The notes under the pieces are model-generated. The model did no database searches and was not told the DNA's origin. It saw nothing but the letters and a program-made list of their open reading frames with translations. This document shows positions 1-12,949 of a DNA stretch of 64,000 bases, in pieces. Every line of letters begins with the position of its first letter. The first letter of the stretch is position 1. The translations under genes and the position numbers were made by a program. This DNA comes from Fratercula arctica (Eukaryota > Chordata > Aves > Charadriiformes > Alcidae): positions 38,526,727-38,590,726 of the forward strand of contig CANTUZ010000001.1 in the NCBI GenBank assembly GCA_947846985.1, given 5' to 3'.

Positions 1-22
1 TTACTGCCTTTCTCTTGCCCAG

Positions 23-48
23 AAAAAAAAAAAAAAAAAAAAAAAAAA
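23..48. repeat. Poly(A) run, 26 bp
   Basis: This is an uninterrupted run of 26 A. No AATAAA-type signal or retroposed body is visible on its 5' side, so I treat it as a simple homopolymer. Confidence 0.9.
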
Positions 49-628
49 GACTGTTGTTTCTTTAAATTCTCACTGACTCACTTAGATTTCCTTTTTCACT
101 TAAATTCTCTACTGACTCCTTTTCTTGTCCTACTTTGTTATAGGCAAGTAACAAACTTGCTCATAAGTCCTTAAATGCCCATCGGAAGATCATACCACCA
201 ACTACTAAAATTACTCCAAAATACTGATACTATATGTATCATAAAGGAAAAAAAAAATAAATACCTTTCATTAACGAAGCTTCACTTGAAAAGCTGGTTC
301 CTGTTTTATATACTGAACTGACCCTTGCAATGTTCCCACTTTTGTGTTGAAAAAAAAAAGGAGCACTCAGCCCACTGGACTATTTTAAAATAGAACTGAT
401 TTTTTAAATGTAGCTGTTTTGTTAAGAAATATATATATGAATAAAGTAGATGCCCAAACTATCTCTCCCAAACATCATGGATTTATCTGATGACTTATCT
501 GAAGACTGCACTTAGGTAGAGACTGGAAAAGGTACAGCTGTTTAAATAAGCTCTTTCAGAAATAGGAAAAAGTAATTAAAAGAAATTTACCACATCTTCA
601 AGCATGACATTATCTTACAAAGATGTGG

Positions 629-652
629 AAAAAAAAAAAAAAAAAAAAAAAA
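629..652. repeat. Poly(A) run, 24 bp
   Basis: This is an uninterrupted run of 24 A with no recognisable retrosequence body next to it. Confidence 0.9.
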
Positions 653-874
653 GTAGTAAACCTGGTTTTCATTTTATGTATGCATTATAAAACTTGAAAC
701 AATTAGGAAGAGCTAGAAGAGTTAACTGACCTTTTCTAAAACTTTGAATAGTCACCATAGATAGAAATCGGATGAAGAATTTCAGAATATGCCTGGCTAT
801 TTATGTGTACTAATATTCTATATTCTTTTGCTGAATAGAAGAAGAATTCTATATACAAATTTCTGCCAACTAAC

Positions 875-896
875 AAAAAAAAAAAAAAAAAAAAAA
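875..896. repeat. Poly(A) run, 22 bp
   Basis: This is an uninterrupted run of 22 A. Read on the minus strand it becomes a phenylalanine tract inside a 79-codon chance frame (736-975). Confidence 0.9.
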
Positions 897-3800
897 GACT
901 GTCTCCAAACTGACTATATTTCTCTATGTCATTGATACTGCACATACCATGTTGTGATTGTAAGGCCTGTGGCATGGGACTAGTTTCTTGCCATATGCTT
1001 TTGAAGTGACAATGATAAACTTTTGTTAGGGATGCTGTGAGACTTTGACTATAATAAAAATAAGTATTTTAAAAATAGTACATATTGAATAAATACGTCT
1101 TTTTTAAAAGCTGAGACAATTTTACAGGAAACAAGTTAAATTTAACAGTCTTGATTGCAAAGTCATAGTGTATCTACGGTGTAAAACGAAACCACAAAAA
1201 GTGTCATATAGGAATATCCAACCTTTCTGATGACAGTATGAGACAAACTCTCAGTAAATGAGGTAAGCCTATTCTCCATCAGCCAATCCCACTGCATTTC
1301 CTTACAGTCCATCAGAATGTTAGATGTTTCTTGCTAAAATACCTGAGTTCTGAGTAACACACCTTCAGTGAGCTTCTCTCAATGGTTTTACTTCCCTTTG
1401 CACTAATCATATCCAACCACAGTGCCTCAAAACCATTCTGCCAAGCTACTTATTCTCTGCATAAGTCTCAATGACATCATTTGTGTTGGCTTCTATCTCC
1501 TTCCTGCGTCATCCAGTCAAACAGCTCTAAAGAGAGAAACACAGCTATGCTCTCACTTTCAAATCCCTATTCTTTCATTACTCTGGGAACCACATGACAA
1601 TATTTTGTTCTATTTCTGGAAGGTACAAGGTATAGGAAGACCTATATCAATATTCTCTGGAATTCCTTCTTTCTAAGGCAGTCAGAGTGCAGTGGTCTAT
1701 AAGCTGCACTGCTTCCCAAATTCCCTCATTAATTAGATAGGATTTTCAGGGAGAGGAGGGACAGAAAGATGTAGGAGGACGAACCTGGAAAGGAGAGGAA
1801 TACAAACGTGTTTCATGTTGAAAGGCTGGTGACACACTGCCCTTGTAAACCAACAGCTAGAAATAGCTGCTCTTGCCTTGAAATAAAACCTGATGAACTT
1901 TCTATGTCCTTCTCAATCCATGATGAAACAAAACATTTGGACTATTTGGACAATTTACAACCTGAGTGCTGATTTCCCAGAATGTGTGTTCTCATCAAAA
2001 CAGGAAGTGAATAGATTCAGCAACTTTTCCTGTTAATGGATATTAAAAACAACAAAATGAAAGACTTGAAAGGAGTAGCAAGGAAAATGATATTTTGGTA
2101 ATGAAAACGTAATTACAGTGTTCCTGATAGTGCAAGACAACAAGAAACTAATCTACATAATAATTTTCTAAAATCAATGAAAATTATATTTCTTTCTGTG
2201 CAAACCATTTATTTTACATTCACATTCTGCTTGTAAGATTTTTTTTTTTTTTTCCCCTTCAGAATAGGAATAGAAGCACATACTGGGATCCTGTGACCTA
2301 ATTGTATCTGGGGATATATTCTGCAGTTTTCAGAAAACGTACTTTAGGCTTCCTTATATCAAATTCAGTCTTATCTGTCTTATCCTTATCTGCTTTTCCT
2401 TATTTTCCCATGTATAACTCTAAAAAATGAACACTGAAGATAGTTACATTGGTGCAAATAGCTAAAGAAACCAGGGTATTGTTCAAGAAAAATACTTGTA
2501 AATACCGTATTTGTTGATTTCACAAGATATTATTGTCCCAATTCTTGTTTGCCTATCTGTTTCGGACCTGTAAGCTGGAAAGGATCTTAAAGCTAAGTTT
2601 AACCCATCAAAATTTATGCTGATCTTGAATACATAAGCTTTTCATAAACCAATAAGAAAGCTCACTTAGGCTCTGTAGCTGAAGAAGAATGCATATAACA
2701 TAGTTTGCCTAATCTGTTTTTATACCCTTATAAAATTGCTGAGACAGGGGACTTCCGTTGTATCTATTACAATACTGAAGAACCATACTTTTCTTTGGTG
2801 TTATTATTCTTCAAGTTTGATAAAGAAGACCTGCTATTACAAATGATTAATAGTTTTTTCCCCCTAAGAGCAGATTTTGTTCCTGATAGACTGAAAATTA
2901 ATTTCACCTTCTTGTCAGTCTAATTATTAATTTGAAATAGAGATTACCCAATTGTTTTGAATGCTTCAGTGCAAAACAACAAGGAAAAATTCTGTATATA
3001 AATCATTTACTTATATGACATTCTAATTGAAAAAATGCAAATCTTCAGTTGGTATGTATCAGGAACAATTAACAACGTAAAACGAATTGTAACATTATTT
3101 TTTATTTTGTTAATAGCAATATTATTAAATGGTAAATTGCAATTCAACATTACATCTAGAGGACCACTCAGAAGCAACAGAAATTCAGTCACTAATAAAT
3201 GTCTTGCTCTTGTTGCTTATTGAATTAAATTGTTATATATGTAATTATATCATCATGGTTAGCTAAGTGGATAAAATAAAAAATATTCTTTTATGGTTAA
3301 TATCAGAATGAATCTGAGCAACTGATGCTCACTTTAATCTTTGTAAGTCACTGGGATAGTATATCAAAGCTTACCTGGCTTCAGGGAGATCAGGAACATT
3401 AAAAGCATGTCCATAACAAAATTAAATATCGAGAGGCCTTCTGTTGGAGGAACTTAGGATATTTAAGGCTCCCTATGGAAACTGTGATATTCTTTGTTTG
3501 CTTAAAGTGTTTCAAATAGGAAGCTTTTTTAATATAATATTTGCTACTATTTAGGTAAAGTCATCTTTCAGTCATGAATATTCAAATTATATTTAGAGGT
3601 TACTGTAAATACATTCTTACTAGTCACTTTTACCAATTTAAAGTTGGGTGACTAACCTTTTATCAAGTGCCATTTTAAGCTGCGTTGGGTGACTAACCTG
3701 GATCCCTTGCATGAAAGTACAAGTGTACAAATCATAAATGGGATGATGCCATTCTTTCTCTTGCTGAAAGTAATGATTTTTTATGCCCTGCACTTCCACA

Positions 3801-5284
3801 GTACCTGTGCAAAGTCAATCCTACATGATGTCAAAAGCTGAAAGGTAAAAAGGAAAAGGCTCTTTTTAATAGTCTCAGAAAATACATATTTATTTGAATT
3901 CTACAGAAGCCATAGCTTCCTCTAGGTTATCCTAGTTGCCTAGTCAATGTATTGAAGAGCAGGATGAACATTTCCTAGATATACTAAAAATATGTTAACT
4001 AGGAAATGTCATGTAATAAGCTCTCAAAATGGGACCATCAGTTTCAGCATTACAGATTTATTTGGGTTGTTAAAATCTTGTAAAAGATAATTATGTTTTG
4101 CTTGTCACGTCTTTCTAAAACAATAAAAAAAAGATCCCCTGTAATCAAAAGGAACACATTTTGATATCTCTTTCTTTTGTCCTTCATAAAAATTTCCTAG
4201 AAATACCATAATACCAGTATTAGTAACAATGGGTCCAGTCTTAAAATCCATTTGGACTTTTTACACAGGGAAACACAGAAAGTGATGTTTTTTCCTGAAC
4301 AAAAGCTGCGTGACACTTGACAGTTGGGTGTTGCAGCATTTGGCCCAGATTTGATAACTCTATTTGCCCTGCAAGAGAACAGATTGCAATGGCAGGCCTG
4401 GAACAAATTTCATACTTGGGAGAGCTCTCTTGCATTCAGAAGATTTGCCCTATGAGTGATTTTAATCCATATTGAGTCTTCATTAAAGATGGCTCTAAAA
4501 TGCTCTGAGAATATTCAGCATCTCTGCATACTCACCTTCCTATCTGTTTGCATTTCTTACTTACATGGCCCTTATCTCCTGACTTGAAAGTCATCACTGA
4601 AGCGATAAAAGCATCATGAGGACTAACTTTAGCATATGAAGCTCTCTAAGTCCTTTCTCCTCCGTTATCCTGAGGCACTTAAGCTGGTGACAGAAGCAAA
4701 TCTACAACAGCAGATGGAAAAGATTCAAAGGGCTCAGCCCAGCAAAAAGATCTTTATTCATGGATATTTCTCTGTTGCTTAAGCCAGTCTCTTAACTAGA
4801 ATGGACTACAAAAGCAATGAGGCTAACATAATTTGAGACAGGAAAACAAATGTAAGAACTGGCACTACATATTGCATACTGATAAGACATACTTCAGCCA
4901 AAACTAAATAGTTATAGAAATGGTGAAAGAATTAAACTTACGGGGGAAAGAAATGGAAAGAACTGCCTCTGACTGAAGCTTTGAGCCCTTCAATAAGAGG
5001 ATTATTATTGTCATAAGTGCCTGTGGACACGAATAGCACAATTATCCTTCTGTGAACTGATTTGGAAGATTATGTACCTCCTTCCTCATTTTTCTCTTTC
5101 AACTTGGCATTGGATTGCAAACTAGCTTGTAAATACAGTGGTAAAACTGTCTCAAAGAGTATAACCACTTCTGGAGCTGACAGGTGAAGTCACTACTTAG
5201 TCATGCAGCTGAATTTCACATCAAGATCATCCCAGATATTTTTTTTTTTTATTTAGGAACATGTTGGAATTGAATGTTTGTAAG

Positions 5285-5334
5285 ATATATATATATACAC
5301 ACTATATATATATATATGCACACACACTATATAT
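5285..5334. repeat. Compound (TA)n/(CA)n microsatellite
   Basis: Blocks of alternating TA are separated by short CA blocks over about 50 bp. The tract is imperfect and likely variable in length between individuals. Confidence 0.8.
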
Positions 5335-6198
5335 CTATTAGCCTTAGGCTTTAATTGTCAAGCACTAATTTAAAAAGGAATTTCAGAGTACTAGTAAGCA
5401 AGGAGATACCCACCCTCTGCTGTTTTATGTCACTGCTGTTCCAATTAATACTGTTATAACAGTTAATACTAAATGGAATACATACTTCTGTACTTGACAG
5501 TTTCTATAGTATAACTGAGGTTCAGAAAATGAAAAATACTATGGGTACATATGTAAAACATAATCTTTGTTATGATATCCTAGGAAAAATTATAAAATAC
5601 TTCATAAGAAAATGCCAGCATAATAGAAAGTACTTCAGTTACCGGATGTCAGCAAATACAGGCTTTTTCTGCTGCCATGATATCCTCTGGATTTTTTTTT
5701 TTTTTCCTAAAAAATAAAGCCGACTTCAATAGGTACTTTTATTAGGAATTGAGCTCAGAGTTATTTGATAACATCTTTTTCTGCTTTAAAAAGTGTTAGC
5801 TTTGCTGTACATGAATTAACCTCTCTCAAGTCATTTACAAAATGACAGAAGATAATTGCTGGAAGAAAGGCAAATTATTTTGTTTACCAAAATTTATGCA
5901 AAGACTCAAAAGAGAAAAATCTGTACTAATAAAAGGTGTCTGTCCATCTCTTTACTTTGCTGTGTTCAAAAAAAAAGCACTTGCTCATTATAGGTCAAAC
6001 GGAAATGAATATTACAACATAAAATGAGTGAACATCTCTAATTCTGTCCGTAGAGTAACAAATTGCAAGTAAAATTGGATTGAGGTGTAATTTATGCCAT
6101 CTACTCTAAAAATCGTCAGCTAATGGTGTCTAGACTTATTTCCAGTACTTCTATTTAAATTAAGAATACAAGGTACTATGGCATACTGTGTTCAGTAT

Positions 6199-6199
<1 letters not shown>

Positions 6200-6222
<23 letters not shown>
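6200..6222. repeat. Poly(A) run, 23 bp
   Basis: A run of 23 A is followed by a G and a further short A tract. It lies about 200 bp to the left of the solo LTR that starts at 6435 and does not appear to be part of it. Confidence 0.9.
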
Positions 6223-6230
<8 letters not shown>

Positions 6231-6513
6231 ATTTTGTGGGGTTTACGTAAGACTATATATATAGAAGACCACAGAAGCTAATGCTATGTGGTGAAACTGC
6301 ATTAAAAATGGACATATTAATATGAACATCCAAGTGAATTCTGTAAGAACATTTGAAAGAGGCAAGGTAGAGACAGTGATAAAAGCATAAATAGAACCAG
6401 AAAGAATCCCAAAGCTTTTTTATAAAAGGTATAGTGCCGGGTCCAAACCGACTCTCAGTCGTGTGGGCACAGGGAAAGACGAACGCACCAATATGATGCA
6501 AGTCAATTCCAAC

Positions 6514-6519
6514 TTTATT
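6514..6519 (-). terminator. LTR polyadenylation signal
   Basis: AATAAA on the minus strand, about 80 bp before the 3' end of the LTR. It follows the TATA box closely, as in alpharetrovirus-type LTRs. Confidence 0.6.
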
Positions 6520-6535
6520 CAGCTTAATCGTTACA

Positions 6536-6541
6536 TTTATA
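6536..6541 (-). promoter_or_regulatory. LTR TATA box
   Basis: TATAAA on the minus strand, within the solo LTR and 17 bp upstream of its AATAAA signal. This is the expected position for a short-R retroviral LTR. Whether it still drives transcription is unknown. Confidence 0.6.
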
Positions 6542-7950
6542 GTATTATGCTATCTGTTCACACGCTCTAACTCCTACTGATTGGCTGCATGCTATTTTCA
6601 CGAGCTGTCCACGCGCAGGCAGCATCCTGCCGATAGGTTGAAGGTCGATTGCCACGCGCTTCTCAGTGTCTTCTAACTGGTCGTCTCTGACTGTTCACGC
6701 GGAGCAGCAGCTTTGCTTTTCACATTCCTTTCCCTGCTGATATCTCCTGGCGCTTTCTTAACTTTTCTCTCAAGGCGCCTCTGATGGGTACAGCTTTGTC
6801 TCATCAAGGCCAAACAGATTCCCTACGCTGCTCTCTATCTCCACAGTATAGCCATTATTATGGTCAGAAAATCATCCATCTACAGAAAGGTAGCAGGAGA
6901 CATAGAGATGAGCATTCTTGCGTTCTGAGATTCAGGCTGTAGCAGTGCTTTCTGGCTCTGGAGTGGTACTTCAAGAGTGCAGTGGACTCGTCCTGATCCT
7001 TAATAACAAAGAGGTATTTTACTCTGAGCGGGGCATATGATAGCAGCACAGATCCCCTTGGTTTCAGCATAGTTCTGCCACTGATCTCAGCAGAGAATTT
7101 AGAATTGACATAATTTTAAACATGGCAACAGTTTTAGGATGATGTCTATACCTAATGTATCAATGTTTTGAGTTAAAGTATGTCTTTTAAAGTACCATGG
7201 TCTAAATTCAGTCTGATGAGGTTAAGTGTTCTTTATGCTACACTGTGTTTATTGCAGCCTTGTATCTCTTGAGATTTACATCTTATCATTGCTAGTAAAA
7301 GGCCACAGGCTGGTTTTAACGCCACAAAATCTCAGAACTAGGAATTACCAATTTTTTGTCTGGACTATCAACCTGTAATTTAAATGCAGCGTAGAAGAGT
7401 ACAGGCACAGGAGGGTGGCAAAGGCCTTGAAAGCAGAGGCACAGGATGATACCAGAGACCCAGGGCTATAAACACTACAGTAGTGGTCAATTAGTGGCCA
7501 CACCTGGAGTACAACCTTGACAGCTGTGTACAGCTGGTTTTATAAGAAAGAAAATAAAGAATAAGTGTGCAACATATGGAAAATGTACCATACAGAGTAG
7601 ATTTGATATAAAGCGGAATCAAAGACCTGTTACGGTGGTGGTGTTAGAAAACATATGAAAATATCCCAAACAAGCCCAAGAGTAAGGAGGAAGACACCTC
7701 CTTACTCCCCCTCAACAACAACATTATATTCCTTCTGGAAAATGATTTGGACTGATGATTTGTCCAAACACCTCTTGTTTTTTAAAGAAAATGGAAACTG
7801 CCAACCTTAGAACCCACTGGAGAACTGGAAGGTTGAACGTAACATCAGTGAAAAGTGCTAGATAGCAGAAACTCTGTGTATAATAATTTTAATTATGACA
7901 CTGATTAGAATTAACTGTAATAGGTTAATTTGGATTATAAATTTAGCAGT

Positions 7951-8010
7951 TATTAGAATACTAATAATTATAGCTATTAGAATACTATCGTTATTAGAAT
8001 ACTAATAATT
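7951..8010. repeat. Short imperfect tandem repeat (TATTAGAATACTA)
   Basis: The 13-bp string TATTAGAATACTA starts at 7951, 7974 and 7992, with variable AT-rich spacers. The first and last units share a longer block. This looks like local slippage or duplication. Confidence 0.75.
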
Positions 8011-11000
8011 CCTTGTTTAGACTGCTAAAACTTAGACTGGTGTAAAGATCATTTACTGACATAAATTTTTCATTGTGCTTATATTGTGTTTCTTCAGCAT
8101 GCACAAAACACACAGGGGATGCTGTAACATTATGCATGTTTGCTGAAAGTCAGTCAGTCTCAGTTGGACAAAGTTCAGGCACAAACAGAATCATGCTTAT
8201 GCGGCTACTGATACACAAAACAGTTGTATTTGTCTTTTACTGGCTTAATTTCCTGTATGGCCATATACTTAAATATTTATATGGTTCCTTTTACATGAAA
8301 TACAATTTATTCTCACAGCTATTTATCTTACTTGTTATTGAAACAATCTTTTGAATTCAAGAAGTTTTACTATTACCACTTCACACATAGGAAACAGAGA
8401 TATTTGGAGTATTTCTACATATTATTTCATCAAAACGTCAAAGCTCGGTTCAAGCAAACATGTATGATTAGAATCAAGCAGTATCATGTGAAAATATGAG
8501 CTGATAACCCAGCTGTGACAGCATGTTACTGTCTGCACCTGTTCTAATGAATGTCATGCTCATATGGCTATAATCTTTCCAGCTACGGAGCTAGCTGCCC
8601 TATTGCAAAGCCTATAGACACCCTAAAAGTCTAACAGTGAGAGTCTTAAAGGTAATTAATCATATAAAATTTCAGATAAATGACTGAAGAGCGTTTTAAA
8701 AACAGCCCTCATACATACTTGTCTGCGAGGAGGTGAAGATCACAAAAATGTCTGATTGGTATGAAGAAATATAAGCCTCTTATCCTCAGTTACTTAGAGC
8801 TTTAATCATTGAACTGTCCTTCCGTGTTTACATGAAATAATGATCAGGAATACATATTTTCACATCAATTAATACCTCGCACCCAGTTGACATGTATTTC
8901 TTTAAACAGTATCTCCAGTAACAGCTCTGCAGCCACGCAAAGTTTGGAGCAATGTTATACCCTTTAGTCATTGTGTGTAAGAAAGAAAACAAAACAAGGA
9001 ATCTGCCTTCTACGTGTCCTTCTTTAGTTCTGTTTTTAGTTACGCATGCAAGCAGATAGCTCTCTAAATACAGGGAACAGATCGGATGATCAAAAAGAGA
9101 CAATTCACATGTAAGCAGTTGTCAAGTTAAAATTCAGATATTTTATATAGGAACCCGCTTCCAGAATGAGTTTGAATAAACCCCCTGATTTTCATGCAAG
9201 GATTTTCTTTTTTTGCGTGTGTGCATGTGTGTTGGGTTGTTCTCCCCCCCCCCACCTTGATGGACACTATTGTGAAATAGAATTTTGTGTATTGCTTGAG
9301 CCCGCTTCTGTTAGCATAAAAGGTAATTTAGCACAGAGAGGCTTTTACAGTACTGTTAACTTTGAACTTGAAAACAGAGTCTGGTATGGCATTTACAGCA
9401 GGGCCAAACACTGTAGCTGTAAAAAATTGTTGACTTTGTGGAGCTGAATATCAGCTTTGGTTCTTCGTAATTATTTTTGGGATCGACAGATGCAGTCCAT
9501 AGGTGGTAGAATTAGGGTATACTACAGAAGAAGCTTTTAATTTATTCACAAGATCAGTTAATTGTAATGAGATCTTTATGCCACAGATTAGGAAGTGAGC
9601 CAGCGCAAGCTGATTCACAGGAAACTACTTCAGAGCAGAGTCTGTTTTAGCACAGTGATAAAGGGGATAGTCATTCTTTGACAAAAAGCATATCCCATGC
9701 TTAGACAAATGGTAATAATAGCTGAATAGACAACTAAAACTATATTTTCAAAAAGGAGCTTTTGATCTTAGGGACTGTAGAATATTTTTTGAAAGTGGAA
9801 GAGGAATGGGAAAAACTATGTCTGTATCTGTACTTTATTCTTTTTTATGGGAGCAGCAATCAGTATATAGGATTACAGAAAAAAAAAAGAAGTTCAGATT
9901 TTCTCTTCTCAAATAAATTGGATTGGAAGAGAAACAGATAGGATAAACAATTTGACAAATTGACATTTATAATCTCAGTGATGTGCCTTCTGGAGAACGT
10001 GATGGAAATTCTGCGGGATGAAAGCAAAATGCTGAATAGAAGACATGAAACAGCTTTTAATTCACTTAAGTGTTATCCACGCTATATTGTTAAGGTAACA
10101 AAGGCAAGCAAAAAGGGTATCATGACAGCTGGGAAGATAACATGCTATGAATTGTCTATCACAGAAAACTGAACAATCAAACAGGGTCATAATTTGTTGA
10201 AATAGGATTCTGTGCTCTATGACCTGTTGTATCCCTGCGTTTTGTTTCACACGTGGTATTGAAAAATTTCGCAGGTGCTGTTCTGATATGTCTGGGTTAA
10301 CTAAGGATAACCCTGTGGCTGCTTCTGGTCTGAAACAAATAGGTCTCACTTGCAAAATTCAATTCAGTTCCCATTCTTCCATCTGAACTTTGTCACCACA
10401 AGAAGAGATTTGATCAAAGAATGCCCAAAGGTGACAGTTAATGATGATTTCTACCTCAAGATGAGAAAAGCAAAATTAAAAATAAAATAATAATAATTAA
10501 AAAAAAAGGATTGCAGACACAAAGGAGTTGGATTCAGGCAGCTGAATAGGCATCAGAAGAATTTCAACAGTGGAAAATATTATAAATTAAGCAATTTCTA
10601 CTATCCATGCTGCTTTTAGCATCACTCAAATTTGTCTTGCTTCTACCTTATTCCACAGTTTTCCTTTAAATGCTTTTCTAAGACACATACTGAAAAAAAC
10701 CCCCTTAGAGAGTCTCACATCAGTTTCATGCAGATGTTTAACAGCAGGAAGGTAAAGATTAAGCTTGTTGGAATTCTGTCAGGTCTGTTGGTGGTAGTTA
10801 TGGGCATGGATGAAAATTTGCCAAAACAATAAAACTTATTTTATGTATTTAGAGGCACAAAATTTAGATACGTATGTAATAAATGCTGATTACAGATAAG
10901 AAGAGATCTGCAAAGGAACGGATAGTAGCTGATAGGTTATGGGACTAATATAACAGTGATGTGATTGATAAAGTTTATGTCATTGACTCTCAAAGAAGTT

Positions 11001-11138
11001 GAAAAAAGACAGAAAAAAGCGTATATACAGAAAGATTAACTTCTTCAATAAAACAGTAGTTCAGCTCCTACAGAACAGAAAGAAACATCTCCAGTTACTA
11101 TTGGTTTCTATTAGTTTACTGAAACCATGCCTGCAAAC

Positions 11139-11202
11139 TAATTAATTACTGACAGTTAGCAGTAATTAACACTGTCTCCCCATCTCACTTTAGAGGTAAT
11201 TA
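11139..11202. promoter_or_regulatory. TAATTA motif cluster, candidate homeodomain-binding element
   Basis: Four TAATTA hexamers occur in 64 bp, at 11139-11144, 11143-11148 (overlapping), 11163-11168 and 11197-11202. TAATTA is the core site for many homeodomain proteins, and such clusters occur in developmental enhancers. Chance in AT-rich DNA is a serious alternative, and no conservation data are available here. Confidence 0.25.
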
Positions 11203-11562
11203 GATTGTTTTTCATAGCTTAAAATATTACATGCATGGTTGGATTTGAGTTTGAACTTAAACATGAGTTGGTAGAGAGGGGAAGATTACTTTTTGGAGGA
11301 TCATCCAGAGACACATGCATCAAAAGTAGACTGTATTTCCAATAACCTGAGAAATGCTGTAATGAATTGCAAACATTCTCTGGACTTTGTAAATTGGCTG
11401 ATTAGGTTACACATAAGCTGAAAAGAATAATGAACCAGTACCTTTTCCAGTTTATACTTGATTAATATGGTCCGTGAAGGGAACACTGCAGGAACTTAGT
11501 ACAAAATTTGTGTGTAAAAAACCTGGACTACAACCTGATGAAAACAGTTCTCCACTTGCTCA

Positions 11563-11567
<5 letters not shown>

Positions 11568-11598
<31 letters not shown>
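11568..11598. repeat. Poly(T) run, 31 bp
   Basis: This is an uninterrupted run of 31 T followed by a run of C, the longest homopolymer I counted in the window. It encodes phenylalanine or lysine tracts in chance frames on either strand. I see no retroposed body attached to it on the minus strand. Confidence 0.9.
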
Positions 11599-12396
11599 CC
11601 CCCTGGTAGAACAGCAGACACCACCACCCCCTGAATTTTGGCATAGAAACTACCCCTAGTAGAGACACTGGGATAAATTATGTGTTTTGCACTGTTATGT
11701 CCAGTTAATTTCTTCTTCATAAGAAAACTGAAGAGTAAAATCATTAGACACCTGCCTCCTCACTGGTACTTTAGAATTGATCACATAGAGATCCTATTAA
11801 ACTTTTATATGGGTTTTGTTTCAGTGAAAAGCACAGATTTGGGTTCTTCCCCCTGAGTAATAATTATTTTTTCTTTGATTTTGTGTCTCCATGGTGACTC
11901 TGTTTTTTGAGAATCTTTCTCTCTTTTCCTGGGAAAGCCCAGATATGATCACTACCCTGCGAACAATGTAAATAATTAATTTAATATATTTTTTCATTTT
12001 TTTTAACAGGTAGAAACCTTAGTCCCTTTCACTTAACTGAATACTTGAGCCTAAAGGAGACATAAAATACATTATCTCTGCAAGTGTCTACTCAGTCATG
12101 TCTTCTGGGCTAATTTCTGCTTTTCCACACAGTAATTAAGACAATAACTCTTCATGCTCAATTTATCAATGTAGTAAAAAAAACTTTCAACTAATTTCCT
12201 GTCTTTGATAAGCTTTGTTTCTTTTTTCCCCCTTCTTTTTTTTTTTTCTTTTTGCTTGAATAATTTTTAGTTACAATGCAAATACTGTTACATGAAATTC
12301 ATTAAAATCCTGTGGACCATAGGTTTATAGCTAATGTGTCACCCTTACTGTTTTGTGCTTTCAATATTTTGAAAGACTAAATAAGCTGAGTCTTGA

Positions 12397-12467
12397 TATG
12401 CAAGCTAAATATTTGGATGAAGCTCTTCATTTAATTGCCTATGCAAGCAAAATATTTGGATGAAGCT
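12397..12467. repeat. 28-bp direct repeat pair
   Basis: Units at 12397-12424 and 12440-12467 differ at one position and are separated by 15 bp. Their shared core is AATATTTGGATGAAGCT. They are probably a local duplication. Confidence 0.8.
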
Positions 12468-12913
12468 GCTTAGCTACCTTATATCTTATAAAGTTATAAA
12501 ACAGCAAAGGAATCTATTTGGATTCTAAGTTTTCTGAAGAATTTTGTTTCATATGAGTATTTTAAAGGATACATAGCTTTAATGGAAGATTTCACACTTA
12601 AGAGTAAAACCATTTCCCTACATCTAATGAACAACCAAAAAATCTAGAAAAAAAACCAAGGAAAGGAACATATAGAAAACCCATATTTTGTTTTGTAGAT
12701 CTCCACCATTCATTTGAAAAATTCATGTCAAATTCAACATTTGCTATAGCTCCACATTGAATTAATCCTACTGGTGGTAAAGCTATTTTAATGAGTAGAT
12801 ATCAAATTATTTAAAACTTTAATATTTGTTTTCTTAATATTTGTGCACTTTTTAAGCAACTCATATAGTGGTTTTTCCACTGAAAAAAAATAACCAAACA
12901 AAAATCTCAACCC

Positions 12914-12949
12914 CCAAATTAAAAAAACCAAACCAAAACAAAACAAAAA
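12914..12949. repeat. A/C-rich 36-bp tract, identical to 31034-31069
   Basis: This tract of AAACC and AAAAC units exactly matches 31034-31069 over 36 bp, in the same orientation. Simple A-rich slippage can create similar strings, but 36 identical bases with the same non-periodic start point to a shared dispersed repeat or a common retroposon tail. Confidence 0.6.

Larger units (their letters stand above)
1..6428. other. Gene-free AT-rich segment
   Basis: I see no exon, RNA gene or recognisable transposon here. Open frames are all under 95 codons and have no family signature. The segment carries several A homopolymers and a TA/CA microsatellite, listed separately. A 16-bp exact direct repeat, GTTGGGTGACTAACCT, occurs at 3643-3658 and 3684-3699, 41 bp apart. 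It may hold decayed repeats that I cannot identify by eye. Confidence 0.6.
6429..6851 (-). mobile_element. ERVK/alpharetrovirus-like solo LTR with 6-bp TSD
   Basis: The LTR occupies 6435-6845 (411 bp). It begins with TG and ends with CA, and is flanked on both sides by the identical 6-bp target duplication GTATAG (6429-6434 and 6846-6851). Six-base duplications are typical of alpha- and betaretrovirus-like (ERVK-type) integration. Read on the minus strand there is a TATAAA box at 6536-6541 and an AATAAA signal at 6514-6519. The tight spacing resembles the short R region of avian alpharetroviral LTRs. No primer binding site, gag, pol or env lies beside it, so this is a solo LTR left by recombination between two LTRs. 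It is much richer in CpG than its surroundings (for example around 6580-6720), which suggests a young insertion that has not decayed by methylation. Boundaries are seen directly; the family name is inferred from architecture. Confidence 0.88.

Noticed and set aside
2568..2620. Possible CR1 3'-end trace (CTGGAAAGGATCTTAAAG)
   Set aside because: Only one short block resembles CR1; the flanks do not follow the family, so chance similarity cannot be excluded.
9241..9256. C-rich run as a regulatory or quadruplex site
   Set aside because: It is a single short C run without further runs nearby.
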